Assembly (NCBI RefSeq): GCF_006494425.1
Contig: NZ_VHIV01000002.1
Location: 620,001 to 684,000, forward strand
DNA length: 64,000 nucleotides
From: Bacillus dicomae
GTDB lineage: Bacteria; Bacillota; Bacilli; Bacillales; Bacillaceae_G
Reading direction: 5' to 3'
The notes below the pieces were generated by a model. That model was not told the origin of the DNA. It saw only the letters and a list, made by a program, of their open reading frames with translations, and searched no databases. This document shows, piece by piece, positions 1-9,410 of the stretch (position 1 is its first letter; every line of letters starts with the position of its first letter). Position numbers and translations under genes: made by a program.

Positions 1-305
1 CTAAAAGTTAAAGAATAGGTAAAGATAAAGGGCTAAATTTTGAAAGTTGTATTTAATAAGATTAAGAATAAAAAATTCTAAATTATTTTTTATGCTAGAA
101 TATTGATGAAATATAGCGAATAATGTTAGGATAATGGTGTGAAATGTGTGGAATCTTTCGTATTTTATCCAAGAAAGTGATTTTTTATTTACGCTTTCAT
201 AAAAAAATCTAATGAGATTCCGTATATCCTATCTTTTCAGAGTGAAAATGTTTAGATAAGGGAAACAACTTTTATTGATTTGTCAGAGCATAAGGGGGAG
301 AGAGC
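1..305. other. gcvT upstream region, no gene
   Basis: This AT-rich leader precedes gcvT. I see no open frame worth calling. A purine-rich ribosome binding site (GGGGGAGAG) lies directly before the gcvT ATG. Two 7-base arms, GGAATCT near 151 and AGATTCC near 214, are complementary but about 56 bases apart, so they are weak evidence of structure. No glycine-riboswitch core motifs are visible, although the homologous B. subtilis operon has that riboswitch. Confidence 0.6.
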
Positions 306-1406
306 ATGATTACATTACAACGTACACCGTTATTTGATGTATACGCGAAGTATGGTGGGAAAACAATCGACTTCGGTGGTTGGGAGTTACCAGTTCAATT
401 TTCAAGCATTAAAGAAGAACATGAAGCTGTACGTACAGCGGCAGGTTTGTTCGATGTGTCTCATATGGGAGAAGTTGAGGTAAAAGGTGTAGATAGTTTA
501 GCATTTTTACAACGTGTTGTTACAAATGACGTATCTACCTTAAAGGTAGGGGGCGCACAATATACAGCTATGTGCTACGAAAATGGTGGCACAGTAGATG
601 ATTTATTAATCTACAAGCGTGGTGAAGAAGACTATTTATTAGTTATCAACGCATCAAATATCGAGAAAGATTACGAATGGTTAGCTAGCCATGTAATTGG
701 CGATGCGACAGTAGTCAATGTTTCTAGTGAAGTTGCACAGCTTGCAATTCAAGGACCAAAAGCAGAAGGCATTTTACAAAAAGTTGTGTCAGAAGATTTG
801 AAAGAAATTAAGTTCTTTAAATTTAAAAACGATATTCTTGTAGATGGAATTCCAGCACTTGTATCTCGTACAGGTTACACAGGTGAAGATGGATTTGAAA
901 TTTACTGTAAGAGTGAAGATGCAGCAAAACTTTGGGAGAAACTTCTTGAAGTTGGAGCAGAAGAAGGCTTAAAAGCATGTGGTTTAGGTGCTCGTGATAC
1001 ACTTCGCTTCGAAGCAACATTACCACTTTATGGTCAAGAATTATCAAAAGATATTACACCGATTGAAGCTGGAATTGGCTTTGCGGTAAAAACAAATAAA
1101 GAAGCAGACTTCTTTGGAAAAGCAACGTTAAAAGAGCAAAAAGAAAACGGTGCGCCTCGCAAATTAGTCGGCATCGAAGTAATTGAACGTGGAATTCCTC
1201 GTACGCATTACCCTGTATTTATTGGAGAAGAAAAGATCGGGGAAGTAACAAGTGGTACACAATCTCCAACGTTAAAGAAAAGCATTGGTTTAGCACTAAT
1301 TGATGTAAAATACGCAGCAGTTGATACAGAAGTAGAAATTGAAATTCGTAATAAACGCGTCAAAGCAGTAGTTGTTCCAACACCATTTTATAAACGTTCA
1401 AAGTAA
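306..1406 (+). CDS. gcvT: Aminomethyltransferase, glycine cleavage T protein
   Basis: GcvT takes the aminomethyl group from the lipoylated H protein, releases ammonia and passes the one-carbon unit to tetrahydrofolate. The 366-residue product has the usual family length and aligns throughout with bacterial GcvT: an N-terminal [16 protein letters not shown] segment, the folate-binding [10 protein letters not shown] block near residue 47 and a C-terminal barrel ending in TPFYKR. The ATG follows a GGGGGAGAG site. It is the first gene of a three-gene set, 20 bases before gcvPA. The H protein gene is not in this window. The start and identity are secure. Confidence 0.97.
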   Translation: MITLQRTPLFDVYAKYGGKTIDFGGWELPVQFSSIKEEHEAVRTAAGLFDVSHMGEVEVKGVDSLAFLQRVVTNDVSTLKVGGAQYTAMCYENGGTVDDLLIYKRGEEDYLLVINASNIEKDYEWLASHVIGDATVVNVSSEVAQLAIQGPKAEGILQKVVSEDLKEIKFFKFKNDILVDGIPALVSRTGYTGEDGFEIYCKSEDAAKLWEKLLEVGAEEGLKACGLGARDTLRFEATLPLYGQELSKDITPIEAGIGFAVKTNKEADFFGKATLKEQKENGAPRKLVGIEVIERGIPRTHYPVFIGEEKIGEVTSGTQSPTLKKSIGLALIDVKYAAVDTEVEIEIRNKRVKAVVVPTPFYKRSK

Positions 1407-1426
1407 CGGGGAGAGGGGTAGATTTC

Positions 1427-2770
1427 ATGTTGCATCGTTATCTTCCAATGACAGAAGAAGACAAAAAAGAAATGTTACAAACGATCGGTGTTCAAACGAT
1501 TGATGAGTTATTCTCTGATATTCCAGAGAGTGTTCGTTTTAAAGGGGATTTAAAAATTAAAGAAGCAAAATCAGAGCCAGAGCTTTTAAAAGAGTTATCT
1601 CAAATGGCTAGTAAAAATGCGAACTTAAAAGAATACGCTTCTTTCTTAGGAGCAGGTGTATACGATCATTACGCTCCAGTAATTGTAGATCATGTTATCT
1701 CTCGCTCAGAATTTTATACAGCTTACACGCCATACCAACCAGAAATTTCACAAGGGGAATTACAAGCAATCTTTGAATTCCAAACGATGATTTGTGAATT
1801 AACAGGAATGGATGTAGCAAACTCTTCTATGTACGATGGAGGTACAGCTTTAGCTGAAGCGGCAATGCTAGCGGCTGGCCATACTCGTAAAAAGAAAATT
1901 CTTGTATCTAGTGCAGTGCACCCAGAATCAAGAGCGGTACTTGAAACATATGCAAAAGGTCAACATCTAGAAGTTGTTGAAATTAATCATAAAGATGGTG
2001 TAACAGATTTAGACGTATTACAAAGTGAAGTAGATGATACAGTTGCTTGTGTAATCGTTCAATATCCAAACTTCTTCGGACAAGTTGAAAAATTAGCTGA
2101 TATTGAAAAAATCGTCCATCAACAAAAATCATTATTTATCGTTTCTTCAAATCCATTATCATTAGGTGCATTAACACCACCAGGAAAATTTGGTGCTGAT
2201 ATTGTAATCGGTGATGCACAACCATTTGGTATTCCAACGCAGTTTGGTGGACCACACTGTGGTTACTTTGCGACAACGAAAGCATTTATGCGTAAAATTC
2301 CAGGACGTCTTGTCGGACAAACTGTAGATTCAGATGGAAAACGTGGGTTTGTATTAACGTTACAAGCACGTGAACAGCATATTCGCCGTGACAAAGCGAC
2401 GTCTAACATTTGTTCAAACCAAGCGTTAAATGCATTAGCAGCTTCTGTTGCAATGACAGCACTTGGTAAACAAGGTGTGAAAGAAATGGCACGTCAAAAC
2501 ATTTCTAAAGCACAATACGCAAAACGTCAATTCGAAGCGAAAGGCTTCACTGTAACATTTGCTGGTCCATTCTTCAATGAGTTCGTTGTAGATTGCAAGC
2601 GTCCAGTGAAAGAAGTAAACGATGCATTATTACAAAAGAATATTATCGGCGGTTACGATCTAGGCCGTGATTATAAAGAGCATGAGAACCATATGCTTGT
2701 AGCAGTAACTGAGCTTCGTACAAAAGAGGAAATTGACACACTTGTAAACGAAATGGGGGCTATCCAATGA
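1427..2770 (+). CDS. gcvPA: Glycine dehydrogenase (decarboxylating) subunit 1
   Basis: This is the N-terminal half of the split P protein, which forms a heterodimer with GcvPB and decarboxylates glycine using pyridoxal phosphate. The 447-residue product shows the fold-type I aminotransferase-like architecture without the PLP lysine, as expected for the alpha subunit. Recognisable blocks are [11 protein letters not shown] near residue 66 and [10 protein letters not shown] near residue 282. The ATG follows GAGAGGGG. The end overlaps the gcvPB start by four bases (ATGA), which suggests translational coupling and equal subunit supply. Confidence 0.97.
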   Translation: MLHRYLPMTEEDKKEMLQTIGVQTIDELFSDIPESVRFKGDLKIKEAKSEPELLKELSQMASKNANLKEYASFLGAGVYDHYAPVIVDHVISRSEFYTAYTPYQPEISQGELQAIFEFQTMICELTGMDVANSSMYDGGTALAEAAMLAAGHTRKKKILVSSAVHPESRAVLETYAKGQHLEVVEINHKDGVTDLDVLQSEVDDTVACVIVQYPNFFGQVEKLADIEKIVHQQKSLFIVSSNPLSLGALTPPGKFGADIVIGDAQPFGIPTQFGGPHCGYFATTKAFMRKIPGRLVGQTVDSDGKRGFVLTLQAREQHIRRDKATSNICSNQALNALAASVAMTALGKQGVKEMARQNISKAQYAKRQFEAKGFTVTFAGPFFNEFVVDCKRPVKEVNDALLQKNIIGGYDLGRDYKEHENHMLVAVTELRTKEEIDTLVNEMGAIQ

Positions 2771-4242
2771 AGAACCAAGACCAAGCACTTATCTTTGAAG
2801 TGAGTAAAGAAGGACGCATAGGATATAGCTTACCAAAATTAGATGTAGAAGAAGTGAAACTAGAAGATGTGTTTGAGAGCGATTATATTCGAGTAGAAGA
2901 TGCAGAGCTACCAGAAGTATCTGAACTTGATATTATGCGTCACTATACAGCACTTTCAAACCGTAACCACGGTGTTGATTCTGGATTCTATCCACTTGGA
3001 TCTTGTACGATGAAATATAATCCGAAAATTAATGAGAGTGTAGCTCGTTTCGCAGGATTTGCAAATATTCATCCGTTGCAAGACGAAAAGACAGTACAAG
3101 GTGCAATGGAATTAATGTACGATTTACAAGAGCATTTAATTGAAATTACAGGTATGGATACTGTTACATTACAACCAGCAGCTGGTGCACACGGAGAATG
3201 GACAGGCTTAATGTTAATTCGTGCATACCATGAAGCAAATGGTGACTTTAACCGTACGAAAGTAATTGTTCCTGACTCTGCCCATGGAACGAATCCAGCA
3301 TCTGCAACTGTAGCTGGTTTTGAAACAATTACAGTAAAATCAAATGAACATGGTCTTGTTGACTTAGAAGACTTAAAACGTGTTGTAAATGAAGAAACAG
3401 CAGCACTTATGTTAACAAATCCTAATACATTAGGTTTATTTGAAGAAAACATTTTAGAAATGGCAGAAATCGTCCATAATGCAGGCGGTAAATTATACTA
3501 TGATGGTGCAAACTTAAATGCAGTATTAAGCCAAGCGCGCCCAGGAGATATGGGATTTGACGTTGTGCATTTAAACCTTCATAAAACATTTACAGGTCCT
3601 CACGGCGGCGGTGGCCCAGGTTCTGGTCCAGTAGGTGTGAAAGCTGATTTAATTCCGTACTTACCAAAACCAATTTTAGAGAAAACGGAAAATGGCTATC
3701 ACTTTAACTATGATCGTCCAGAAGCAATTGGGCGCGTAAAACCATTCTATGGTAACTTCGGAATTAACGTTCGTGCATACACATACATTCGTTCTATGGG
3801 TCCAGATGGACTACGTGCAGTGACGGAGTATGCGGTATTAAATGCGAACTATATGATGAGAAGATTAGCGCCATTCTATGATCTTCCATTCGATAGACAT
3901 TGTAAGCATGAGTTTGTATTATCAGGTCGTCGTCAAAAGAAACTGGGTGTACGTACATTAGATATCGCAAAACGCCTGCTTGATTTCGGTTACCATCCAC
4001 CAACAATTTACTTCCCATTAAATGTGGAAGAATGTATTATGATTGAGCCGACCGAAACAGAATCAAAAGAAACTTTAGACGGTTTCATTGATAAGATGAT
4101 TCAAATCGCTAAAGAAGTAGAAGAAAATCCAGAAGTTGTACAAGAAGCACCGCATACAACAGTCATTAAACGTTTAGACGAAACGATGGCTGCACGTAAA
4201 CCAGTTTTACGTTATGCAAAGCCAGCCCCTGTACAAGTTTGA
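2767..4242 (+). CDS. gcvPB: Glycine dehydrogenase (decarboxylating) subunit 2
   Basis: This is the PLP-binding half of the glycine decarboxylase. The 491-residue product contains the motif [17 protein letters not shown], with Lys273 as the expected Schiff-base lysine. Upstream blocks [20 protein letters not shown] and GAHGEWTG are typical of GcvPB. The four-base overlap with gcvPA indicates one mRNA. A strong terminator follows 16 bases after the stop, so the gcv operon ends here. Confidence 0.97.
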   Translation: MKNQDQALIFEVSKEGRIGYSLPKLDVEEVKLEDVFESDYIRVEDAELPEVSELDIMRHYTALSNRNHGVDSGFYPLGSCTMKYNPKINESVARFAGFANIHPLQDEKTVQGAMELMYDLQEHLIEITGMDTVTLQPAAGAHGEWTGLMLIRAYHEANGDFNRTKVIVPDSAHGTNPASATVAGFETITVKSNEHGLVDLEDLKRVVNEETAALMLTNPNTLGLFEENILEMAEIVHNAGGKLYYDGANLNAVLSQARPGDMGFDVVHLNLHKTFTGPHGGGGPGSGPVGVKADLIPYLPKPILEKTENGYHFNYDRPEAIGRVKPFYGNFGINVRAYTYIRSMGPDGLRAVTEYAVLNANYMMRRLAPFYDLPFDRHCKHEFVLSGRRQKKLGVRTLDIAKRLLDFGYHPPTIYFPLNVEECIMIEPTETESKETLDGFIDKMIQIAKEVEENPEVVQEAPHTTVIKRLDETMAARKPVLRYAKPAPVQV

Positions 4243-4257
4243 TTAGAATAACAAAAG

Positions 4258-4287
4258 AAGAACTCGCTGCGGCGGGTTCTTTTTTTG
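4258..4287 (+). terminator. Terminator after gcvPB
   Basis: The arms AAGAACTCGC and GCGGGTTCTT pair around a short TGCG loop, with one G-T pair. A run of seven T follows. It closes the gcv operon. Confidence 0.9.
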
Positions 4288-4512
4288 TATGGAGAATTTG
4301 TGCAGAAATAGTGAGGAAAATGTTAAAAAATTATATTTTTTGTTTCCTAATGGTGTAAAGGTGTAGTTTTATAGGTAGTTTTGTTGAAAAAGTCAGTTTG
4401 ATAAAAGTATTTATTTTTGTTAGAATTTTATTGAAATTAAGAAGATGTGATGAGGCAAAGATTACTCATTTTTATGTATATGTGAAAAAACGAGCAAGAC
4501 GGGGGTGAAAGT

Positions 4513-4737
4513 GTGGGATATCGATGTTATAGAATGGTATACCATTTAGAAAATGGAGAAACAATTAAAGATGTAAAAGAATTTTGTTACCGGGACCAAG
4601 GAAAAGTGCTAGAAAGAGTAGCGCATCGTGTAATGGATAATAGAGAAGTGACGGCAATTGATAAGCAAGGAACAATCATTTCAATAGCATGTGAGGACAT
4701 TGTAAAGGTAGAACTTGATTACATAACAGAAAGTTAA
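4513..4737 (+). CDS. Small hypothetical protein
   Basis: I do not recognise this 74-residue protein. It starts at GTG (MGYRCYRMVYHLENG) after a GGGGGTG site. It has no membrane segment or signal peptide. Alternating hydrophobic and charged residues and a C-terminal VKVELDYI strand suggest a small alpha/beta domain. It is monocistronic or loosely linked to the next small gene. B. subtilis has nothing obvious at this place, so it belongs to the accessory stretch after gcvPB. Confidence 0.65.
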   Translation: MGYRCYRMVYHLENGETIKDVKEFCYRDQGKVLERVAHRVMDNREVTAIDKQGTIISIACEDIVKVELDYITES

Positions 4738-4807
4738 CCTTGAGTCATATCGAATTATTCGATAAAATATACTGTTGAATGGTGAAGTGAGAAGAGAGGA
4801 GTTTATC

Positions 4808-4999
4808 ATGGGTAGTACAAGACACTTTTATATGTTTATCTTAGCGTTTGTTCTTGTTGTAGCATTAACGATTTATTTAATTGTTGATAGCACTTGGTAC
4901 AACACAGTTCATCCGGCATTCCTTCTATTTATGTATGTAGGAATTGCGGTAGTGAGTTTCGGAATGAGAGACGAGATGTTAGATCGCTTTGAAAAGTGA
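4808..4999 (+). CDS. Small two-helix membrane protein
   Basis: This is a 63-residue protein starting MGSTRHFYMFILAF. An in-frame TTG at 4775 would add 11 charged residues, but only the ATG at 4808 has a well-placed site (AGAGGAG). Two hydrophobic stretches (about residues 8-26 and 33-50) flank the polar DSTWYNTVHP segment, and the C terminus is charged. No function can be assigned. A terminator follows within 12 bases. Confidence 0.7.
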   Translation: MGSTRHFYMFILAFVLVVALTIYLIVDSTWYNTVHPAFLLFMYVGIAVVSFGMRDEMLDRFEK

Positions 5000-5010
5000 T
5001 ACATATACGA

Positions 5011-5043
5011 AAGACCAACAGGAAAATGTTGGTCTTTTTTTCT
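5011..5043 (+). terminator. Terminator before the GntR operon
   Basis: The arms AAGACCAACA and TGTTGGTCTT are perfectly complementary around GGAAAA, with a T run after. It separates the small membrane gene from the GntR-ABC operon. Confidence 0.9.
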
Positions 5044-5060
5044 TGCCAAAAATAGGATGT

Positions 5061-5103
5061 TGTGTATATACTGTACATATAAGGTATATACAGTATATAC
5101 ACA
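5061..5103. promoter_or_regulatory. Likely GntR/YtrA-type operator
   Basis: A perfect inverted repeat has arms TGTGTATATACTGTA (5061-5075) and TACAGTATATACACA (5089-5103) around 13 bases. It ends 14 bases before the start codon of the GntR gene, overlapping the promoter/leader zone. This placement is typical of an autoregulatory operator. Binding by the adjacent regulator is inferred. Confidence 0.75.
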
Positions 5104-5117
5104 CAATGGAGGAAAAC

Positions 5118-5492
5118 ATGAATATTATTATTTCGAATTCTTCCCAAGACCCTATTTATGTGCAAATAAGAAAACAATTAAGCCAGCTTATTTTAAATGG
5201 TGGTTTAAAGGGTGGAGACCAATTACCGTCTATTCGTAGCTTAGCGAAGGAATTACAAATTAGTGTCATTACAACGAAGCGTGCGTACGAGGAACTTGAA
5301 AAAGAAGGATATATAGAAACTGTTGCCGGGAAGGGGACTTATGTTTCACGTAAAAATAATGAACTACTAAAAGAACAAAGGCTCCGTCTATTGGAAAGTA
5401 AAGCGGAAGAGATTGTGAATGAAAGTAAAGCGTTGCAGCTTTCGCTTGAAGATTTACAGCAGATGATAGCGTGTTTATATGAGGGGGAATAA
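5118..5492 (+). CDS. GntR-family (YtrA-type) regulator
   Basis: This is a 124-residue regulator. The N-terminal winged helix-turn-helix (about residues 12-76) carries the GntR signature LPSIRSLAKELQISVITTKRAYEELE, shown here only as LPSIRSLAKELQ and TTKRAYEELEKEGYI. The short C-terminal tail without a FadR- or HutC-type ligand domain places it in the YtrA subfamily, which usually controls an adjacent ABC exporter. An in-frame upstream start at 4989 would run through the terminator and operator, so I use the ATG behind GGAGG. The ABC gene starts four bases after the stop. Confidence 0.88.
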   Translation: MNIIISNSSQDPIYVQIRKQLSQLILNGGLKGGDQLPSIRSLAKELQISVITTKRAYEELEKEGYIETVAGKGTYVSRKNNELLKEQRLRLLESKAEEIVNESKALQLSLEDLQQMIACLYEGE

Positions 5493-5495
5493 AGG

Positions 5496-6368
5496 GTGTT
5501 AGAGCTAAAAAATGTATGTAAAAGTTATGAAGATTTTGCAGTGAAAAATATAAGTTTTACATTACCACGTGGATATATTATGGGATTTGTCGGACCGAAT
5601 GGGGCCGGAAAAAGTACGACAATCAAAATGATTATGAATTTAATTAAAAAAGATAGCGGCGATATAAAAATTTTTGGCAAGGACAATAAGAAAGCCGAAA
5701 AGGAAATAAAACAAAATATCGGCTTTGTATATGATGAAAATCATTACTACGAAGATTTAACGTGCGAACAAATGAAGCGTATTATTGCACCGTTATATAA
5801 AAAATGGGACGAAGAGCAGTATCAATCGTATATGCATAGATTGCAAGTTCCGAAGTATAAAAAAATTAAAGAACTATCAAAAGGGATGAAAATGAAATTT
5901 GCGATTGCCATCGCACTCTCACATCACGCTGAGTTTATTATTATGGATGAACCGACAGCAGGCTTAGATCCAGTTGTTCGAAGCGAATTGCTTGATATGT
6001 TGCAAGAAATTGTAATGGAAGATGAAGTATCCGTATTATTCTCAACGCACATTACGACAGACTTAGAGCGCATCGCAGATTATATTACGTTTATCAACGA
6101 TGGAGAAATTATATTTACTGGTGAAAAAGACGATTTAATGGAGAACTACGTAATCGTAAAAGGGAGTAACGAGTTATTAGATCGAGAAGGAAAAGAATTA
6201 TTTGTTGGATTACGAAAAAATAAGTTTGGTTTTGAAGGTTTAGCGATAGATAAACAAGCAATTATCGACTGGTTTGGAAATGAGGTTGTACTAGAAAAGC
6301 CTACATTGGACGATATCATCGTTTACACCGCGAAAGGAAGAGGTGCCTATGCGTCAGCTCGTATATAA
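5496..6368 (+). CDS. ABC transporter ATP-binding protein
   Basis: This is a 290-residue ATPase with Walker A GPNGAGKST (33-41), signature LSKGM (127-131) and Walker B FIIMDEP (147-153). The usual Q-loop glutamine is replaced in FVYDEN (77-82), as in YtrB/YhcG-type exporter ATPases. It starts at GTG after GAGGGGG. The C-terminal 80 residues form the accessory domain of this subfamily. It overlaps the first permease gene by 20 bases. It presumably powers the four permeases that follow; the substrate is unknown. Confidence 0.9.
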   Translation: MLELKNVCKSYEDFAVKNISFTLPRGYIMGFVGPNGAGKSTTIKMIMNLIKKDSGDIKIFGKDNKKAEKEIKQNIGFVYDENHYYEDLTCEQMKRIIAPLYKKWDEEQYQSYMHRLQVPKYKKIKELSKGMKMKFAIAIALSHHAEFIIMDEPTAGLDPVVRSELLDMLQEIVMEDEVSVLFSTHITTDLERIADYITFINDGEIIFTGEKDDLMENYVIVKGSNELLDREGKELFVGLRKNKFGFEGLAIDKQAIIDWFGNEVVLEKPTLDDIIVYTAKGRGAYASARI

Positions 6369-7017
6369 AGATTTGTTCTTTTTTCGGGTAACGTGGTTAG
6401 TGAATTTTGTTATGCCCCTTGTGTTATTTATGTTAGATCCAAGTGGTGAAGGGTTATTTCCGATGAGTTGTCTATTTATAACACTTTCCTCGGTTATGAC
6501 GTTAATCTTTATGGATGAAAGGAATAAAAGTGACATTGTTATAAATAGTTTACCGGTAAGTCGAAAGGATATCGTCATTGCTAGATATATTTCCTGTGCA
6601 ATATTCATTGTAGGTGGCATGCTTTCTACGATGTTAGTTGTTTTTCTTATAAGAGGCATTGTGGTCATTGGGGATATCGGTGCCTATCATCCTAATCTAT
6701 ACATTGAAATTCCATGGTATGAAGTAATAAATGGAGCTATTTACGCCTTGTTTTTTGTTGTGATACTTTTCCCTAGTTATTACGGTACAAAATCGAAGAT
6801 AGTAAGAAGTATAGTATCAGCAGCATCAATGGGAGTGGGTGTGATTTTTTGGATGTTTATTAGTGATGGGCTGAATGAAACAGCACCTTCATTCATTGAG
6901 TGGATTATGAATCCTATGCATATTGGTGTATTTATAGTTGGATTCATAACATTAGTTAGTATTTATATTGCTTCTATGTTCCTTACAATTAAAATTTATG
7001 AAACGCGTGATTTATAG
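6349..7017 (+). CDS. ABC-2 type permease, paralogue 1 of 4
   Basis: This 222-residue integral membrane protein has about six hydrophobic segments. It begins MRQLVYKDLFFFRVTW; the GTG six bases earlier is a weaker start. It carries the motif NSLPVSRKDIVIARYI and the ending IKIYETRDL, both shared with the next three genes. Such proteins pair with YtrB-like ATPases. It overlaps the ATPase gene, so it is co-transcribed and probably translationally coupled. Confidence 0.8.
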   Translation: MRQLVYKDLFFFRVTWLVNFVMPLVLFMLDPSGEGLFPMSCLFITLSSVMTLIFMDERNKSDIVINSLPVSRKDIVIARYISCAIFIVGGMLSTMLVVFLIRGIVVIGDIGAYHPNLYIEIPWYEVINGAIYALFFVVILFPSYYGTKSKIVRSIVSAASMGVGVIFWMFISDGLNETAPSFIEWIMNPMHIGVFIVGFITLVSIYIASMFLTIKIYETRDL

Positions 7018-7031
7018 AGAGGAGAATTCAG

Positions 7032-7664
7032 ATGCAACAGTTGATTTTGAAGGAGTTTTTCTTACAGAAGAAGATGTTTCTTTTATATTTTTTAATACCT
7101 ATGTTCTCTATTTCTAAGAACCCCGTTCACCCAATGGGGATTGCAATAGGATTATTTATAACATGTAGTACGATTATATATATTTCTTTTTATTATGAAG
7201 AGAAAAGTAAAGTAGAAAAAGTATTAGTGAGTTTGCCTATAACGAGAAAAGAGATAATTATAGCTAAATATATTTCAAGTACATTATTTATTATGGCTGG
7301 TTTGAGTACAACTTTTATAGTCGTAATATTAGGAAACATTTTATTGAACAGAGATATAGTTATGCCTGGATATGCAATATTTTCAGCAATAGTAGCAACC
7401 TTGATCTATTGTGTAGTAACGATACCTGCTAATTACATTGGAGGATATAAAGCTATTACTGTCTTGAATGTGATTATGATTTTGCCTTTAACGGGTATGA
7501 TTGGCCTTATGTGCAATATTTTTGGTGATAAAACAATTATGTTAAAGGTACTCCACTCTCAAGAGGCTACACTAGCAATGGGTGTTCTTGGTATTGGAGT
7601 ATTAGTAAGTATATTTATATCAATGATCCTCTCAATGAAAATGTTTCAGGAGACAGAGTTATAG
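7032..7664 (+). CDS. ABC-2 type permease, paralogue 2 of 4
   Basis: This 210-residue membrane protein lies 14 bases after the first permease gene, with a GAGAGGAG site. It begins MQQLILKEFFLQ and has VSLPITRKEIIIAKYI in the conserved loop. About six transmembrane segments are visible. Its C terminus (MKMFQETEL) follows the same pattern as its neighbours. Divergence among the four copies is large, so the duplication is old rather than a recent tandem repeat. Confidence 0.8.
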   Translation: MQQLILKEFFLQKKMFLLYFLIPMFSISKNPVHPMGIAIGLFITCSTIIYISFYYEEKSKVEKVLVSLPITRKEIIIAKYISSTLFIMAGLSTTFIVVILGNILLNRDIVMPGYAIFSAIVATLIYCVVTIPANYIGGYKAITVLNVIMILPLTGMIGLMCNIFGDKTIMLKVLHSQEATLAMGVLGIGVLVSIFISMILSMKMFQETEL

Positions 7665-7696
7665 AAGAGACATTTTCATATTAGGAGGTGTAATAC

Positions 7697-8320
7697 ATGA
7701 TCAAGCAATTAGTTTTAAAAGATATGATGATGCAAAGAAATTTAGGGTTTGTTTATCTTCTATGTTTCTTGTTCCTGTTCATTGTTGATTTTCGTAGTGA
7801 TAGTTTTTTGATGACATTTAGTATGTTTGTACCTGCTCTTGGCATGATACTGTCAATGAGTTATGAGGGGAAAAATAAAAGTGAAATGATAGTAAACAGT
7901 CTACCATTTCAGCGCAAAGATATTGTCATAGGGAAATACATATTTGTAAGTATTTTAGTTGCTCTAGGTGGATGTTTCTCACTAGTGGTTGGTTTAATAC
8001 AGTTACAAAATGAACAAATGGCTGGATTTATGCTGTGGGGAGAAATTCTCGGCGGTATAACAGGTGGGTTTGTTTGTAGCATAATTGTATTTCCGATTGA
8101 ATTCTCAGTAGGATATAGCAGTGCAAAACAAATTGCTCCGTTCGCCGGGCTTGCATTGGGGTATTTGAGCGGACTAATTGTAAGTAACGTCTGGTTAGAT
8201 GTAGAGAATGCTTGGAGCACGAGTCTAGTCGTAAATGTTTGTTTTATAGCAGGACTCATTCTTTTGTATATTATGTCCATGTTGCTTTCAGTTAGCTTAT
8301 ATAATGAGCGTGATTTATAA
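7697..8320 (+). CDS. ABC-2 type permease, paralogue 3 of 4
   Basis: This 207-residue membrane protein follows a strong AGGAGGTG site. It begins MIKQLVLKDMMMQ and has the shared loop NSLPFQRKDIVIGKYI and ending VSLYNERDL. Six hydrophobic segments are apparent. It is part of the same operon. Its role is assumed to be a membrane subunit of the transporter driven by the single upstream ATPase. Confidence 0.8.
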   Translation: MIKQLVLKDMMMQRNLGFVYLLCFLFLFIVDFRSDSFLMTFSMFVPALGMILSMSYEGKNKSEMIVNSLPFQRKDIVIGKYIFVSILVALGGCFSLVVGLIQLQNEQMAGFMLWGEILGGITGGFVCSIIVFPIEFSVGYSSAKQIAPFAGLALGYLSGLIVSNVWLDVENAWSTSLVVNVCFIAGLILLYIMSMLLSVSLYNERDL

Positions 8321-8333
8321 GGAGGGAGCGATT

Positions 8334-8927
8334 GTGAAGCAACTTATAATAAAAGACTTTATCGTGCAATGGAAGTATTTAATATGGCACTTGATCTACC
8401 CTCTTTTCATGTATATGACATTAGTAGACATGAAAAGTTTTTACATAATTATGTCAGCGATAATTCCAGTTATAGCAATTTTAAAAACATTTAATGACGA
8501 TAAAAAATATAATAGTGAAGTAATAGTAAATAGTTTACCGCTAGCGAGAAAGCAAATTGTGCTAGCTAAATACATAATGGCACTTATTATTTTTATTATA
8601 AGTATGATAGTGTCTAGTCCTGTAGTAATCAATCGGTTTGAAGATGGAACTGTTGAATTTATAACGACAACAGTAATTACGATTACTGGCTTTGTTTTTA
8701 TATATTTAAGTTTTGTCTTACCGATGTTGTTTTGGGTTAGCTACAAAAAAGCTACTTTTATTACGTTTTTCATACTAATAGCACCGACAGCAATTGGTAC
8801 TATGTTCTTTGAAATCAGCATGGGACAAATACAACTATATAACAGTGTGTTATTCGTTATTTCAATATGCATGTTCATAGTATCTATCTTCGTTTCAGTG
8901 AAATTGTATGAGAAGAGAGAATTTTAA
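8334..8927 (+). CDS. ABC-2 type permease, paralogue 4 of 4
   Basis: This is a 197-residue membrane protein. I chose the GTG at 8334 (MKQLIIKDFIVQ) because it has the site GGAGGGAG and matches the N termini of its three paralogues. A start at 8304 would overlap the previous gene and add an unmatched segment. It has the shared loop NSLPLARKQIVLAKYI and ending VKLYEKREF. It is the last gene of the operon; a palindromic terminator begins at its stop codon. Confidence 0.8.
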   Translation: MKQLIIKDFIVQWKYLIWHLIYPLFMYMTLVDMKSFYIIMSAIIPVIAILKTFNDDKKYNSEVIVNSLPLARKQIVLAKYIMALIIFIISMIVSSPVVINRFEDGTVEFITTTVITITGFVFIYLSFVLPMLFWVSYKKATFITFFILIAPTAIGTMFFEISMGQIQLYNSVLFVISICMFIVSIFVSVKLYEKREF

Positions 8928-8952
8928 AAGGTGCCTTATATAAGGCACCTTC
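8928..8952. terminator. Bidirectional terminator
   Basis: A perfect palindrome runs through AAAGGTGCCTTA and its complement. The T tract on the plus side is interrupted (TTCTTC). It lies between the permease operon and the convergent small gene at 8954-9106, and may serve both. Confidence 0.7.
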
Positions 8953-8953
8953 T

Positions 8954-9106
8954 TCAATAACGACAATAGGAAAGTAAAAGTTTATAAACAGAGAGATTAC
9001 TCGGTACAACATCTTTTGGAGTATGTAATATAAAGCTGAAAATGATAACGAGAATAAGAAAGAGGAAAAATAAAAATAGGATTTGCTTATGTATAGAATT
9101 TTGCAT
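8954..9106 (-). CDS. Small single-pass membrane protein
   Basis: This is a 50-residue protein, MQNSIHKQILFLFFLFLILV at the N terminus, with one strong transmembrane helix (about residues 8-28) and a short polar tail. The start is set by an AAGGAG site; an in-frame start 33 bases upstream lacks such a site. No family is recognised. The gene is small but has a good site, so I think it is real with moderate confidence. Confidence 0.5.
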   Translation of the reverse strand: MQNSIHKQILFLFFLFLILVIIFSFILHTPKDVVPSNLSVYKLLLSYCRY

Positions 9107-9175
9107 ATTATCCACTCCTTTTTTAGGTAGTATGTCCAAAAGAAAGGAGTGTATGAAAAATTTTAGGAGGGGAGA

Positions 9176-9364
9176 ATGATGAACAAAAGAAAATGGTTAT
9201 ATAGAATAGGGGTACTTTTCGTTTCAATCGGTCTCATATTAGCAAATTTTTATTCAGACATACCATCACCATTTCCTAATTTGCATAAAGGAATTGGTAT
9301 AAGTATTGTCATAGTTGGTCTTCTTTGTCTTATCGCATCAAACTTCTACAGAAAGTATGAATGA
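9176..9364 (+). CDS. Small two-helix membrane protein
   Basis: This is a protein of 61-62 residues with two hydrophobic helices (about 11-26 and 39-57) separated by YSDIPSPFPNLHKG. Two ATG codons are adjacent (9176 and 9179) behind AGGAGGGG; spacing favours the second. An eight-codon frame at 9153-9179 with its own AAAGGAG site ends on TGA overlapping this start, so translation may be coupled. The function is unknown. Confidence 0.6.
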   Translation: MMNKRKWLYRIGVLFVSIGLILANFYSDIPSPFPNLHKGIGISIVIVGLLCLIASNFYRKYE

Positions 9365-9368
9365 ATAC

Positions 9369-9410
9369 AAAAAAGGACAGTTACTTTTTTTCAGAAGTAC
9401 TGTCCTTTTT
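9369..9410. terminator. Bidirectional terminator
   Basis: Arms AAAAAGGACAGT and ACTGTCCTTTTT flank a 17-base loop and give T runs on both strands. It serves the small plus-strand gene and the minus-strand SMR operon. The end of the minus gene lies inside the loop. Confidence 0.8.
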
